Part shown: positions 58,001 through 64,000 of the stretch, in pieces | Position numbering within the stretch: position 1 is the stretch's first letter | Layout: every line of letters begins with the position of its first letter | Assembly: GCF_964340395.1 (NCBI RefSeq) | Contig: NC_135568.1 | Span: 16,900,276-16,964,275 of the forward strand | DNA from: Glandiceps talaboti | Lineage: Eukaryota; Hemichordata; Enteropneusta; Spengelidae | Length of the DNA stretch: 64,000 bases | Direction: 5' to 3' | Position numbers and translations under genes: made by a program | Notes under the pieces: generated by a model | The model's input: only the letters and a program-made list of their open reading frames with translations | Databases searched by the model: none | What the model was told of the DNA's origin: nothing

Positions 58001-60950
58001 CCACGACTGAGAATGCACAGCGTTTGAGGTCTACAATGTCCATCAAACATGACTGTGATATCGTTATGGCAATACCTTCGTCGTTCTCATACTGTACTTG
58101 GTACTCACACGTACCCAGGGATGGAATATTTGTCCGTATCAGGTAATCGAGTTCATCATACGAGTTGAAGCCATTTGTGTAGAATTGCCGACGTTTGCCT
58201 CTGTAAAGCACTTGTACTTGGAAAAGAGACATGATATATAGAAGTTACGAGTGTTCTTGTATGTCTAATATAACACGCAACAACTTAGAGAGTGGGCTTA
58301 GATTGGCGCCCAAACTGAGTCAGAGTTGTACAGGATGTTGGTCACCGAGAACATCCGTCATATAGACTACCCGAACTGTCAATCCGTGTTGACGGTCCTT
58401 TCATGTGTGCTGTTTTAGAGTAAATTGTTGCAGAAAATCCCCAAATGCTAAGCTCTTCTGACCAGGATTCGGTGTGTTTCGAACACCTCAATTCTGGTCA
58501 TAAGACCTTAGCATTTGGTTGTTTTCTGCAACAATTTACTCTAAAACAGAAGACATCAAGGGTTCCGTCAATGAGAGTTGATGCAGACACAAGTTGGTGT
58601 GGTTTCGACTGGCTTGTTTGTTTTGTCGCCTGGAACTGGCGCATCTTATGATGTGTCCTGTTTTAGAGTAAATTGTTGCACAAAAAAGCAAATGCTAAGG
58701 TCTTATGACCAGGATTGTGTGTGTACCGCACAAGGATTGTGTGTTTTTCAAACAAGAATTGCGTGTGTCTCACACACCCAAATGCTAAGGTTTTATGACA
58801 AAAAGTGTATGTTTGAACGAATAAGTAATATTAAAGAATTCATGTCAGAAACAGGGATAAGAACAAATATTTACATGTACCACATTTCAGACAAGGCTAT
58901 ATGCCATTGTAGAAAAATGATTTTTTTCTTCCACCACAATCTAAAACACAACGACCCCTTATCCACAATTTTGAAAATAGCATGACCCTCCCACTGCCAA
59001 TTTCAAAAACAAGGTGACCCCCCCCCCTTTCAAATCCACCCTCCCTCCCCCCAGGCCGAAGAAACTGACAGTCCCTAATAAATATCACACATGAATTTAA
59101 ACGAGCGATAAACGTACATGTACATGCAAATATACAGGCAAGCATGCATGTATAAATACATATATACGTACGTAAGTACACGTACGTACGTACGTAAATG
59201 TATACGCACGCACACACATACACATACATACATACATACATACATACATACATACATACATACATACATACATACATACATACAACTAATGTCGATTACG
59301 CTTTGACAAAACTAAATTCAGCAATGGAATTTCTCACCAATAGCTGTTGCTGTTTCTGCATCAGGATGTGCCAAACCATGAAATGCTGTTGGTGCTATGC
59401 AGATTGGTGAATCAACTTTAGAACCAAGTATTGTTGTGGATATATCTATTGTTGAAGCCCCTCTTAACACACGTGGTTGTAGGAAATATCTACAGAAGAA
59501 AGATACGTTATCGGTAACGAGGTAGTCAGTGTAATATATGTGAATCAAATCTTTGCTAAGGAATATTTTTCACAAGTAGTCTTCTTCATCGTGTTTACTT
59601 GCTGAAGGGAACAGGTTCTGTGGTAATGCATTACTGTGATGAAAAAATCAAGAAATAATTTGTTTGTGTTCATTATATAACCTCAATCTCGATTGTGATA
59701 CCTTCATTGACGTGCGGTAAAGTTAATGGGCGTCCATACATGGCTTTCATATAAAACAGTCGTAATGCTTCTGATTTGTAATCATATGTGAAGTGTTATC
59801 GACTTGTCTTTGGTGGTGACAATTATTGACCAAATTCAAGTTGTAATCTTAGTCGCACACAGTCTATCTCAGAGGTACCAGAATCTCAGGATACGTATTC
59901 AGTGGATAAACTCACAAGCACTCAAAATATTACTTTTGGTGAAGAAGATGTATGCTTAAACCAACAATACGAGAGCTTTGGATTAGTTTTCCTTCACAGT
60001 TCAGACTAGTTCTCCGTAGTAATTCTACTACAACGCAGATCAGTTACCGTAAGTTAAAGACGTGTTGCTCTCCTCTGCCCCACTAGATTTCTCCTCGTAT
60101 CCATTGGCCTTCCAGCATACACCCTACATTCTCATTTTATTCAAATTCAAAGCTTCATTCCGTAATACAAATATGGTTAGTAAATAACGTGTTTACAGTA
60201 AACTTCAATACCTTTCCTTTTTAGGAAGTGTTTATGAACTACAGTTAATTTATTTCAGACTAGATAAACGGTTTTGGAAATACCCTTTTCCACTATAGTT
60301 GAATTCATTAAAAGTTGTGATTTATCACTTGTAGTGACACTTGCAACATTCACTTAATTACAAGTAATAACATGGCCTAGCTTGTATTACTACCTCATTA
60401 ATCAATTAGACCTCACACGGCCAGGTAGCCTAGATACAATTACTATTTGTTTATAATACAATTATATACTTTGTAACAGAAGTGAGCACATATGTAACAA
60501 TGTGATTATACTGTAGTTACGTTTTCGACCTTACAGTGTGGAAGGATACCCATGTCATTTAGTGCACTAAAAGCTAACATCTTTTATTTAGTACCCCATC
60601 CCCACTTTCCGACGTTAGAACGTAATAATTTTGAGTAGTTTATAGTGACTATGTTCCCCATATATCCTAGGTACTTCGTCCGAATCTGAGGAACGTATCT
60701 TGGGTACTTATAGTATAACTATAGTACCAGGTCGGGGATTTATCTCCTAAAAACGGATCGAGACGGATACGTTGGAGGTCAGTAAAAGGATAAGCGAACC
60801 CTCTTACCTTTTGTAGGCAGTTCTGTTATTATGAACTGTATCTTCCGCATAAGCACCGGAGCTGTAATACACCCACGCTTTAAACGACATGTGTCGTTTG
60901 GCGTATTCCTCGAAGTCATCGACACATACCATGTATTTTGCATCGCCCAT
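40055..60950 (-). CDS. 2-hydroxyacid oxidase-like gene F (seven exons, 366 aa, 13.6-kb intron 2)
   Basis: CDS exons on the minus strand: 60950-60808, 59489-59338, 45695-45406, 42229-42011, 41700-41542, 40753-40684, 40122-40055; 1101 nt, open frame, GT-AG junctions. Exons 1 and 3 are nearly identical to gene E. Active-site Lys, His and Arg are retained ([19 protein letters not shown]), with [18 protein letters not shown]. Pocket changes are as in E: Trp110 to Asn, Tyr132 to Phe, Arg167 to Lys. It ends PASAKL, an acceptable PTS1 variant. The exon 2/3 intron (59337-45696) holds the 13.2-kb transposon cluster; the same intron in E is 0.4 kb. A duplicated exon 3 edge with its acceptor (51700-51677) lies inside and could cause missplicing. 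Open exons suggest function, but expression across this intron is unproven. Confidence 0.88.
42540..43430. other. F-specific intron 3 sequence with no recognised content
   Basis: This part of gene F intron 3 has no counterpart in gene E. It is AT-rich, with a C-run at about 43411. No motif recognised. Confidence 0.5.
43440..43960 (+). mobile_element. Decayed LINE C-terminal relic
   Basis: Plus-strand pieces read [12 protein letters not shown]-like (about 43448-43480), then after stops [14 protein letters not shown] (about 43800-43840), as at LINE ORF2 C-termini. A second decayed copy of the last motif follows at about 43880-43960 and a third at about 44895. Inserted in gene F intron 3. Confidence 0.5.
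47800..48436 (+). mobile_element. LINE 3' fragment inside the transposon (copy 1)
   Basis: The frame (about 47827-48189) reads [39 protein letters not shown] and [20 protein letters not shown], then a 3' UTR ending GGTAAATAAACACTATATAT. This is the C-terminus and tail of a Jockey/CR1-type LINE. It sits between a candidate start (ATGAGCAAG, 47778-) and the body of the transposase frame, so it appears to have split the transposase gene. Present identically at 53805-54441. Confidence 0.8.
48457..49497 (+). CDS. Tc1/mariner-superfamily transposase (DD37E), copy 1
   Basis: The 346-codon frame matches the IS630-Tc1-mariner fold. A helix-turn-helix region lies at about residues 30-60 ([19 protein letters not shown]). 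The catalytic triad is D167 (KFMDESG), D256 (LVIDNAPIH) and E294 ([11 protein letters not shown]), giving 37 residues between the second Asp and the Glu. The frame as read begins at a GTG; upstream in-frame codons run into LINE sequence, and the first in-frame ATG is about codon 26. The true start was probably removed by the LINE insertion. The catalytic residues are intact. Identical to the copy at 54462-55502. Confidence 0.9.
   Translation: MGKATGKDLRSLVVQEIEERGGLRAMAISPRGVFIQVAKKYRLHHTTVKNIWLKWCQYGTVTPVTERVGRTRKLLDVDVEYIEAIKSEQPSATTAEVKARFEQHSLVRVSASTINRTVRDRLTGGKWTYKKINRMAMERFTNENMIYTQDFIDLLHQCDPHRLKFMDESGFKVRDIAYRSRGHSLIGEKCVEVVRYHQSPNVTLNLLMGLNGVMHVSTLDGASNSATFLDFIGECVDTVTHVGLSALGPGDILVIDNAPIHRSQEAKTLARWLAAQDIDYIFTPKYSPEMNPAENCFSKIKKILPQPYYKNLIHRNIHVAIHDAVSVITAGDTHGYFRHLGYLNMA
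49672..49712. repeat. (TATG)n microsatellite, copy 1
   Basis: Ten or so TATG units downstream of the transposase; the counterpart at 55673-55729 is longer, the main length difference between the two 6-kb copies. Confidence 0.95.
50686..50874 (-). pseudogene. Accessory gene remnant (C-terminal 60 codons), copy 1
   Basis: The last part of the accessory protein ([15 protein letters not shown] ... [11 protein letters not shown] ... RYQYQYQ, stop at 50686) is retained. The upstream part is replaced at 50874 by a retropepsin-like sequence that happens to stay in frame. Confidence 0.85.
50875..51175 (-). mobile_element. Gypsy-like retropepsin fragment
   Basis: In frame on the minus strand: [20 protein letters not shown], then [20 protein letters not shown], then [21 protein letters not shown]. 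The LVDTGS box is the catalytic motif of retroviral-type aspartic proteases, and the context fits a Gypsy-type LTR retrotransposon polyprotein. About 100 residues only; no LTR or other domains. It forms half of the filler between the two 6-kb copies. Confidence 0.75.
51176..51676 (+). mobile_element. L2/CR1-like LINE 3' fragment in the filler
   Basis: The frame (about 51176-51636) reads [52 protein letters not shown] and [20 protein letters not shown], the C-terminal block of an L2/CR1-type LINE, related to but distinct from 6621-7611. The stop is followed by a short AT-rich tail up to the second 6-kb copy. Confidence 0.88.
51677..51700 (-). pseudogene. Duplicated 5' edge of gene F exon 3 with acceptor site
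   Basis: 24 bp identical to the first bases of exon 3 (CTGCCGCTGATATGAACACG on the minus strand), preceded by the same TTTCTAG acceptor (51701-51707) and intron sequence. The exon is cut after 24 bp by the duplication breakpoint. In transcription order it precedes the real exon 3 by about 6 kb. Confidence 0.9.
53284..53466 (+). repeat. Left terminal inverted repeat (183 bp)
   Basis: Pairs with 58625-58807. Within it the motif GTCATAA(A/G)ACCTTAGCATTTG occurs twice (about 53293 and 53383), as candidate transposase-binding sites. A degenerate inverted copy follows at about 53528-53584 (AGTAAATTGTTG ... AAATGCTAAGCATTTATGACC). Confidence 0.92.
53805..54441 (+). mobile_element. LINE 3' fragment inside the transposon (copy 2)
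   Basis: Same as 47800-48436 at the 6005-bp offset, so one insertion that predates the duplication. Confidence 0.8.
54462..55502 (+). CDS. Tc1/mariner-superfamily transposase (DD37E), copy 2
   Basis: Protein identical to copy 1, with D167, D256 and E294 and the helix-turn-helix at about residues 30-60. Here the frame lies between two complete inverted repeats. Transposases of this superfamily cut the element out at its inverted repeats and insert at TA. As in copy 1, the frame opens at a GTG directly right of the LINE fragment and its own ATG is not seen. Convergent with the accessory gene, with about 1.2 kb of non-coding sequence between them. Confidence 0.92.
   Translation: MGKATGKDLRSLVVQEIEERGGLRAMAISPRGVFIQVAKKYRLHHTTVKNIWLKWCQYGTVTPVTERVGRTRKLLDVDVEYIEAIKSEQPSATTAEVKARFEQHSLVRVSASTINRTVRDRLTGGKWTYKKINRMAMERFTNENMIYTQDFIDLLHQCDPHRLKFMDESGFKVRDIAYRSRGHSLIGEKCVEVVRYHQSPNVTLNLLMGLNGVMHVSTLDGASNSATFLDFIGECVDTVTHVGLSALGPGDILVIDNAPIHRSQEAKTLARWLAAQDIDYIFTPKYSPEMNPAENCFSKIKKILPQPYYKNLIHRNIHVAIHDAVSVITAGDTHGYFRHLGYLNMA
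55673..55729. repeat. (TATG)n microsatellite, copy 2
   Basis: Longer counterpart of 49672-49712. Confidence 0.95.
56701..57482 (-). CDS. Transposon accessory protein, C-terminal part (coiled coil, P/Q/Y-rich tail)
   Basis: About 260 codons to the stop at 56701. The first 45 residues are strongly helical and charged ([40 protein letters not shown]), likely a coiled coil continuing from the upstream frame. A middle region has [12 protein letters not shown] and [20 protein letters not shown]. The last 90 residues are low-complexity, rich in Pro, Gln, Tyr and Asn ([20 protein letters not shown]). There is no ATG at the start; the frame abuts the stop of the PB1-like frame (57482-57480) with a -1 shift. 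Most likely one ~505-aa protein read through a frameshift or split by a one-base mutation. Function unknown. Confidence 0.7.
57480..58232 (-). CDS. Transposon accessory protein, N-terminal part (PB1-like domain)
   Basis: 250 aa from an ATG at 58232. The N-terminus (residues 1-75) reads [34 protein letters not shown] and [19 protein letters not shown]. The ubiquitin-like beta-grasp pattern has a basic patch (RGKRR) and an acidic stretch (YENDEGIAI) like the OPCA motif of PB1 domains, which mediate protein-protein assembly. Residues 80-160 are low-complexity with a basic [14 protein letters not shown]. Residues 165-205 look like a coiled coil ([20 protein letters not shown]). It starts about 390 bp inside the right inverted repeat and reads inwards. 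The PB1 assignment is my pattern recognition, not a database hit. I know of no such protein as a standard Tc1/mariner partner. Confidence 0.7.
   Translation of the reverse strand: MSLFQVQVLYRGKRRQFYTNGFNSYDELDYLIRTNIPSLGTCEYQVQYENDEGIAITISQSCLMDIVDLKRCAFSVVDAEYRRIKISVVEGYSPMSNPPGISLQQTPTTTNTAPGQKPQTEVDMRSHYRSSRSNAKRLRFDHDEPDINEEPERPTLERDKFSGFDFKTPLQSEINEIEEDVFNLEEEMKIAERKLLDVNKKYATATEFGSGNKCSVTSGKAIHEVIVGMVDVFRLQFAEIFPNTGMKKKK
58411..58549. repeat. 139-bp imperfect palindrome beside the right inverted repeat
   Basis: CTGTTTTAGAGTAAATTGTTG at about 58410 is mirrored by CAACAATTTACTCTAAAACAG at about 58529-58549, with AAATGCTAAG/CTTAGCATTTG and TGACCAGGATT/AATTCTGGTCA between, centred on TTCGAA at about 58479-58484. 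Both arms are copies of the inner part of the terminal repeat, so the right end holds three copies of that module. It may act as extra transposase-binding sites, or as promoter region for the accessory gene 180 bp away, or be a nested non-autonomous derivative. Confidence 0.85.
58625..58807 (-). repeat. Right terminal inverted repeat (183 bp)
   Basis: Inverse of 53284-53466 with moderate divergence in the middle (GTGTGTACCGCAC against TGTGTGTCTCAAA regions) and near identity at the outer 50 bp. Confidence 0.92.
59220..59283. repeat. (CATA)n microsatellite
   Basis: Tandem CATA about 55 bp below gene F exon 2; counterpart of 27680-27735 in gene E. Confidence 0.95.
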
Positions 60951-61290
60951 GGTCCTGTTCTAGATGTTGTTTGTATATATATACGTATACCAACAATACC
61001 TGATGCAGTGTTTCCGTATATGTGGACAGCAATGCGTAAACTAAATGTAAAGTTAAAAAACAGAGAACTATGCACTGGATATTAATTATTCATTAGGAAT
61101 GACTTCCGGCGAAAATATCCAATCAGAGACAGTCAGAATTGAATTGAATTGAATTGAATTTATTTTCACCGGAAACATAAGATAATAACATTACAGAGAG
61201 GAAAATACAAATACAATAAAAGAAAATGCTCTGGTGAGGACCATGGAAATAGTTTACTAGAAACTAATCTAGTCCATGGTCCTTATCCTG

Positions 61291-62715
61291 TCAAAATATA
61301 GAAGGTAAAGATAGGTGTGTCTTTATACCTTTTTTAAATTCATGTCGCTTGTGTATATTCTTAAGTTTGTTTGGTAGGGAGTTCCAATGTTTGGGTAATG
61401 CATATTTGAAATTCTTTTGACAAATTGTAAGATTAACTTTTGGAATGGGAATGTTACAACTGAGGGCTGATCTTTTAGGGTAGCTATGGGATAGACGGTT
61501 AGTAATGTAGTGGTTAATATTATGAGCATAGCGGTTATTTTGTAAGTCATAGACAAACATGCATGTTTGGAATTTGCACAGTTTATGGATATCTAATATG
61601 CGGAGTTGATTGAAAAAGGGCGCAGAATGTGTTTGATAATCAGAGAAAGTGATAAGTCGAGCTAGTTTCTTTTGCAAGATTATAAGTGGTTCGAGTAATG
61701 TACGATAGGTGTTACCCCACATTTCAAGACAGTAACTAAGATGGGGGAGGATTAAAGTGTTGTAAAGTAAAACAAGGGTCGACCTTGGGGCATAATGGCG
61801 AATACGAGAGATGATTCCGATTTTGGGACTTATAGTTCGGGTTACTTTTTCGATGTGAGATTTCCAGGTGAGAGCTGGGTCGATGGAAATACCTAGATAT
61901 GTGGCCGATGATACACACTTAATTGGTGTGTCGCTAATACTTAGGGTTCCCTCGATGTGAGATATCCTCTGGGGAGTTTTGATAATCATATAGTTAGTTT
62001 TGTCAACGTTAATTGTTAGTTTGTTAGCATTGCACCAGTCGTTAACTTTTTTAAAATGATCATTTATAACATTAAGATTGATATTATTAGTTTTCATGAA
62101 TTAGAATAGGTTAGTGTCATCTGCAAATAAACGAAAATTGAAGGCGTCAGTAGATTTGTTGATGTCGTTAATATATATGAGGAAGAGGATTGGTCCAAGT
62201 ATTGATCCTTGGGGTACCCCACACTTAATTTGTTTTGGATTGGAGTTGATACCATTTATGCTAACGACCTGTTGTCTATTTTTAAGGTAATTTTGAAACC
62301 AAAGGAGCGGAACACCTCTAATGCCGTAATAATATAACTTTTGGATAAGAATATGATGGTCAATTGTATCGAATGCTTTTTTGAGGTCGATAAAAATGCC
62401 AAAGGTGACGAAGCCCTGGTCCATTTTGTCAGTAATATCAGATATGAGGTCAGCAAGGGCAATTTTCGTATTAAACTTGTTGCGGAAACCGTATTGAGTA
62501 CTGAGAAGAATGTCAAATTTATCTAAAAATGATACTAATTGGTCTTTAACGATTGATTCAAATAGTTTGCTAAGGACTGGTAAAATTGAGATGGGCCTGT
62601 AGTTGCTAACATCAAGGGTCGATCCTTTCTTATAAATTGGGGTGATTTTGGCAAATTTGAGGGCGTCAGGGAATATACCTTGGGAAAGTGAGCTTGTATT
62701 ACTTATTAAATTCAA
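61291..62715 (-). pseudogene. LINE reverse transcriptase, one in-frame stop
   Basis: ITPIYKKGSTLDVSNYRPIS, QYGFRNKFNT, IFIDLKKAFDTIDHHIL, KCGVPQGSILGPILFLIYIN and RLFADDTNLF (catalytic FADD box) are all present. A TAA directly after ADDTNLF (62103-62101) interrupts an otherwise continuous frame that goes on with WCNANKLTINVDKTNYMI, YLGISIDPALTWKSHIEKV, LPHLSYCLEMWGNTY and WNSLPNKLKNIH. With the deletion before it, this copy cannot make an active enzyme. Confidence 0.9.
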
Positions 62716-63724
62716 TATTATTAGGCGATTTTTTCATTTTACAGAATAAACGATATTTTGTTCTTGTTGACTTTAATAGTCCTTTTGTTAACCAAGGCTT
62801 ATGAATTTTAGTTTTCTTTATTTTTGTTCTTTTTAAGGGGGGCGTGTATTGTAATAATATCATGGAATAATTGATAAAAACATTATATGCGTGGTTTGGT
62901 TCGTCACAATCATATACAGGCTGCCAGGAAACATTGTCTAACTCAGAAAGGAAGGTCTCACGATTATATCTGGAAAGGTCGACATTTTGAAAGGTAGTAT
63001 TATGATTGAAAATGTGAATAATGTTTGTAAATATAGCAAAGCTTGGATAATGATCACTAATGTCGGTAGCTATAGTTCCAGTTTCAACGAAATGGTCTGT
63101 AATGTTTGTGATAATGTGGTCTAGTGTTGTGTCCGTGAAAGTGGTGATTCTGGTCGAAGTGTCAATGGTTTGACTAAAGTTATAACTATTCAGGAGAGTC
63201 ATATAATTAGTACTGGTGTGTGTGTTTTCACTAACATCAATGTTTAAATCTCCCAGAATTATACACTTCTTGTCTCTAACAGACATATAACTTAGGCACT
63301 TCTCCAGGCTATCTAAAAATTCATGAATTGGTGTATTTGGTTTACGGTATATTACACCGACAACTATCTTCTTCTTTTCAATAAGTGTATCAATGAAAAC
63401 AGACTCACAGTGACAAATATCAAATGTGTTGATGCGTATAAAAGACAATGAGTTATGAATATACATGGCTGTTCCACCACCTTGTGAATGTGGACGGTTG
63501 CAAGTGATAAGTTGGTATGAGGGAAGATTGTATAGAGAACATTCAGAGTCATTACGTAACCAAGTTTCAGATAATGCTATAATGGAGAAATTCTGAGTAT
63601 GAGTCAAAAATTCTACCATTTCATCAAAATGTTTTCCTATGGATCTAATGTTAAAATGGATTGTGGAAAAAATATTGGTAGTAGCAGGGTGGTGACATAT
63701 ACCTCTTATTGTGTTGAATTGTGT
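62699..63724 (-). pseudogene. LINE endonuclease domain
   Basis: Motifs in order: FNIRSIGKHFDEMVEFL, IIALSETWLRND (the catalytic-Glu block, cf. xxETWL), GGGTAMYIHNSL, VIYRKPNT, CIILGDLNIDV (GDxN block), TTLDHIITN and SDHYPSFAIF (SDH block). These are the landmarks of the APE-type endonuclease of Jockey/CR1/L2 LINEs. The frame stops at 62699, where about 100-150 residues linking to the reverse transcriptase appear deleted. Confidence 0.88.
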
Positions 63725-63728
63725 AGAA

Positions 63729-64000
63729 TAATATGATAATAATGATATTTATAGTTTTCCACCTCGGACCGTAATCTTAGTTACGGAGTTCAGAATATAA
63801 CCCATTTGCATTACATTTTCATGGTGTTGGTGAGAGTCAAAACCATTCCATACAATGTGTCACTAAAATAGACGTTGCATGCCGCCCATGCCTTTTAGGC
63901 CACTGACACTAATCTAGTTGCGTCCACAACTGGTAACCTAGCTATGGCCACGAACAGTCCCGATCTTGTGCAGTGGAAAATGATAATGCTTCACCTTGTC
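63729..64000. other. Right window edge, nothing recognised
   Basis: After ATATGATAATAATGA, shared with the gene E flank, the sequence diverges from the E block. No coding frame or known repeat was recognised in the last 270 bp. Confidence 0.5.

Larger units (their letters stand above)
53284..58807. mobile_element. Two-gene Tc1/mariner-type transposon, complete ends (copy 2)
   Basis: Both ends are visible. CACTTTTTGTCATAAAAC starts at 53284 after TA (53282-53283); its inverse GTTTTATGACAAAAAGTG ends at 58807 before TA (58808-58809). The flanking TA is the hallmark target of IS630-Tc1-mariner elements. Length 5524 bp, long for this superfamily. Order: left inverted repeat, LINE fragment, transposase (+), microsatellite, accessory gene (-), palindrome, right inverted repeat. 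The two genes converge. The LINE insertion near the transposase start and a frame break in the accessory gene suggest this copy may not be fully functional. Confidence 0.93.
45862..59075. mobile_element. TIR element with TAA target duplication in gene F intron 2, containing nested insertions
   Basis: GGGACTGGTCAGTTTCTCAA starts at 45862, preceded by TAA (45859-45861). The inverted end GAAACTGACAGTCCC finishes at 59075, followed by TAA (59076-59078). The intact site in gene E (about 27605-27625, TATCTAATTATCTAAACAATATCAC) lacks the insertion, confirming both boundaries and the 3-bp duplication. A 3-bp TAA duplication suggests PIF/Harbinger affinity; no Harbinger transposase is present. The element has grown by insertion of a Tc1-like transposon and then a 6-kb tandem duplication. 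Confidence 0.8.
61139..63724 (-). mobile_element. Jockey/CR1-group LINE, 5'-truncated, 2.6 kb, dead
   Basis: On the minus strand: an apurinic-type endonuclease (63724-62699), then reverse transcriptase (62715-62101), its C-terminal part (62097-61291), and a 3' end with four TTGAA units at about 61139-61160. The empty site in gene E (CAGTCAGAACAATATG at 29477-29492) shows the borders: AGAA at 61135-61138 and again at 63725-63728. The endonuclease frame is open to the border, so the element is 5'-truncated. It lies just upstream of gene F exon 1, in the same orientation as the gene. Confidence 0.9.

Overview
The window is metazoan nuclear DNA: AT-rich, full of microsatellites, with spliced genes (GT-AG introns) and animal-type transposable elements (L2/CR1/Jockey-like LINEs, a Penelope-like element, a Tc1/mariner-superfamily transposon, TIR/MITE families). 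The species cannot be named from sequence alone; a marine invertebrate such as a lophotrochozoan or non-vertebrate deuterostome is a guess.

The host content is one minus-strand tandem array of FMN-dependent 2-hydroxyacid oxidase genes (HAO1/glycolate-oxidase-like), read right to left. I call the copies A to F from left to right. A has only its first exon (1-93). B (1288-8546), C (10716-17690), E (23321-29303) and F (40055-60950) each have seven exons with open frames and conserved GT-AG sites, encoding about 365-367 aa. D (19279-20234) keeps only exons 5-7 and is a pseudogene. Intron positions and phases are the same in all copies, so the array grew by duplication. E and F are the youngest pair and share flanking DNA (about 22.0-29.5 kb against 38.85-63.7 kb). 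This lets E serve as an empty site for insertions in F.

Region by region: 0-10.7 kb holds A, B, a LINE 3' end and a small TIR element in intron 1 of B. 10.7-20.2 kb holds C and D, with paralogous spacers. 20.2-22 kb is mostly empty apart from a zinc-finger-like fragment. 22-29.5 kb is gene E. 29.5-38.8 kb is repeats: (TA)n tracts, a complete hammerhead ribozyme, a Penelope-like fragment, LINE relics and two nested TIR elements. 38.8-61 kb is gene F, whose intron 2 is swollen to 13.6 kb by a TIR element containing a tandemly duplicated Tc1-like transposon. 61.1-63.7 kb is a 5'-truncated LINE.

The best candidates for something undescribed are (1) a 5.5-kb TA-flanked transposon (53284-58807) with 183-bp inverted repeats, a DD37E transposase and a convergent second gene encoding a PB1-like, coiled-coil, Pro/Gln/Tyr-rich protein; (2) the HAO cluster itself, which keeps the catalytic Lys, His and Arg but has replaced several substrate-pocket residues in every readable copy; and (3) the intact hammerhead ribozyme at 30161-30209.
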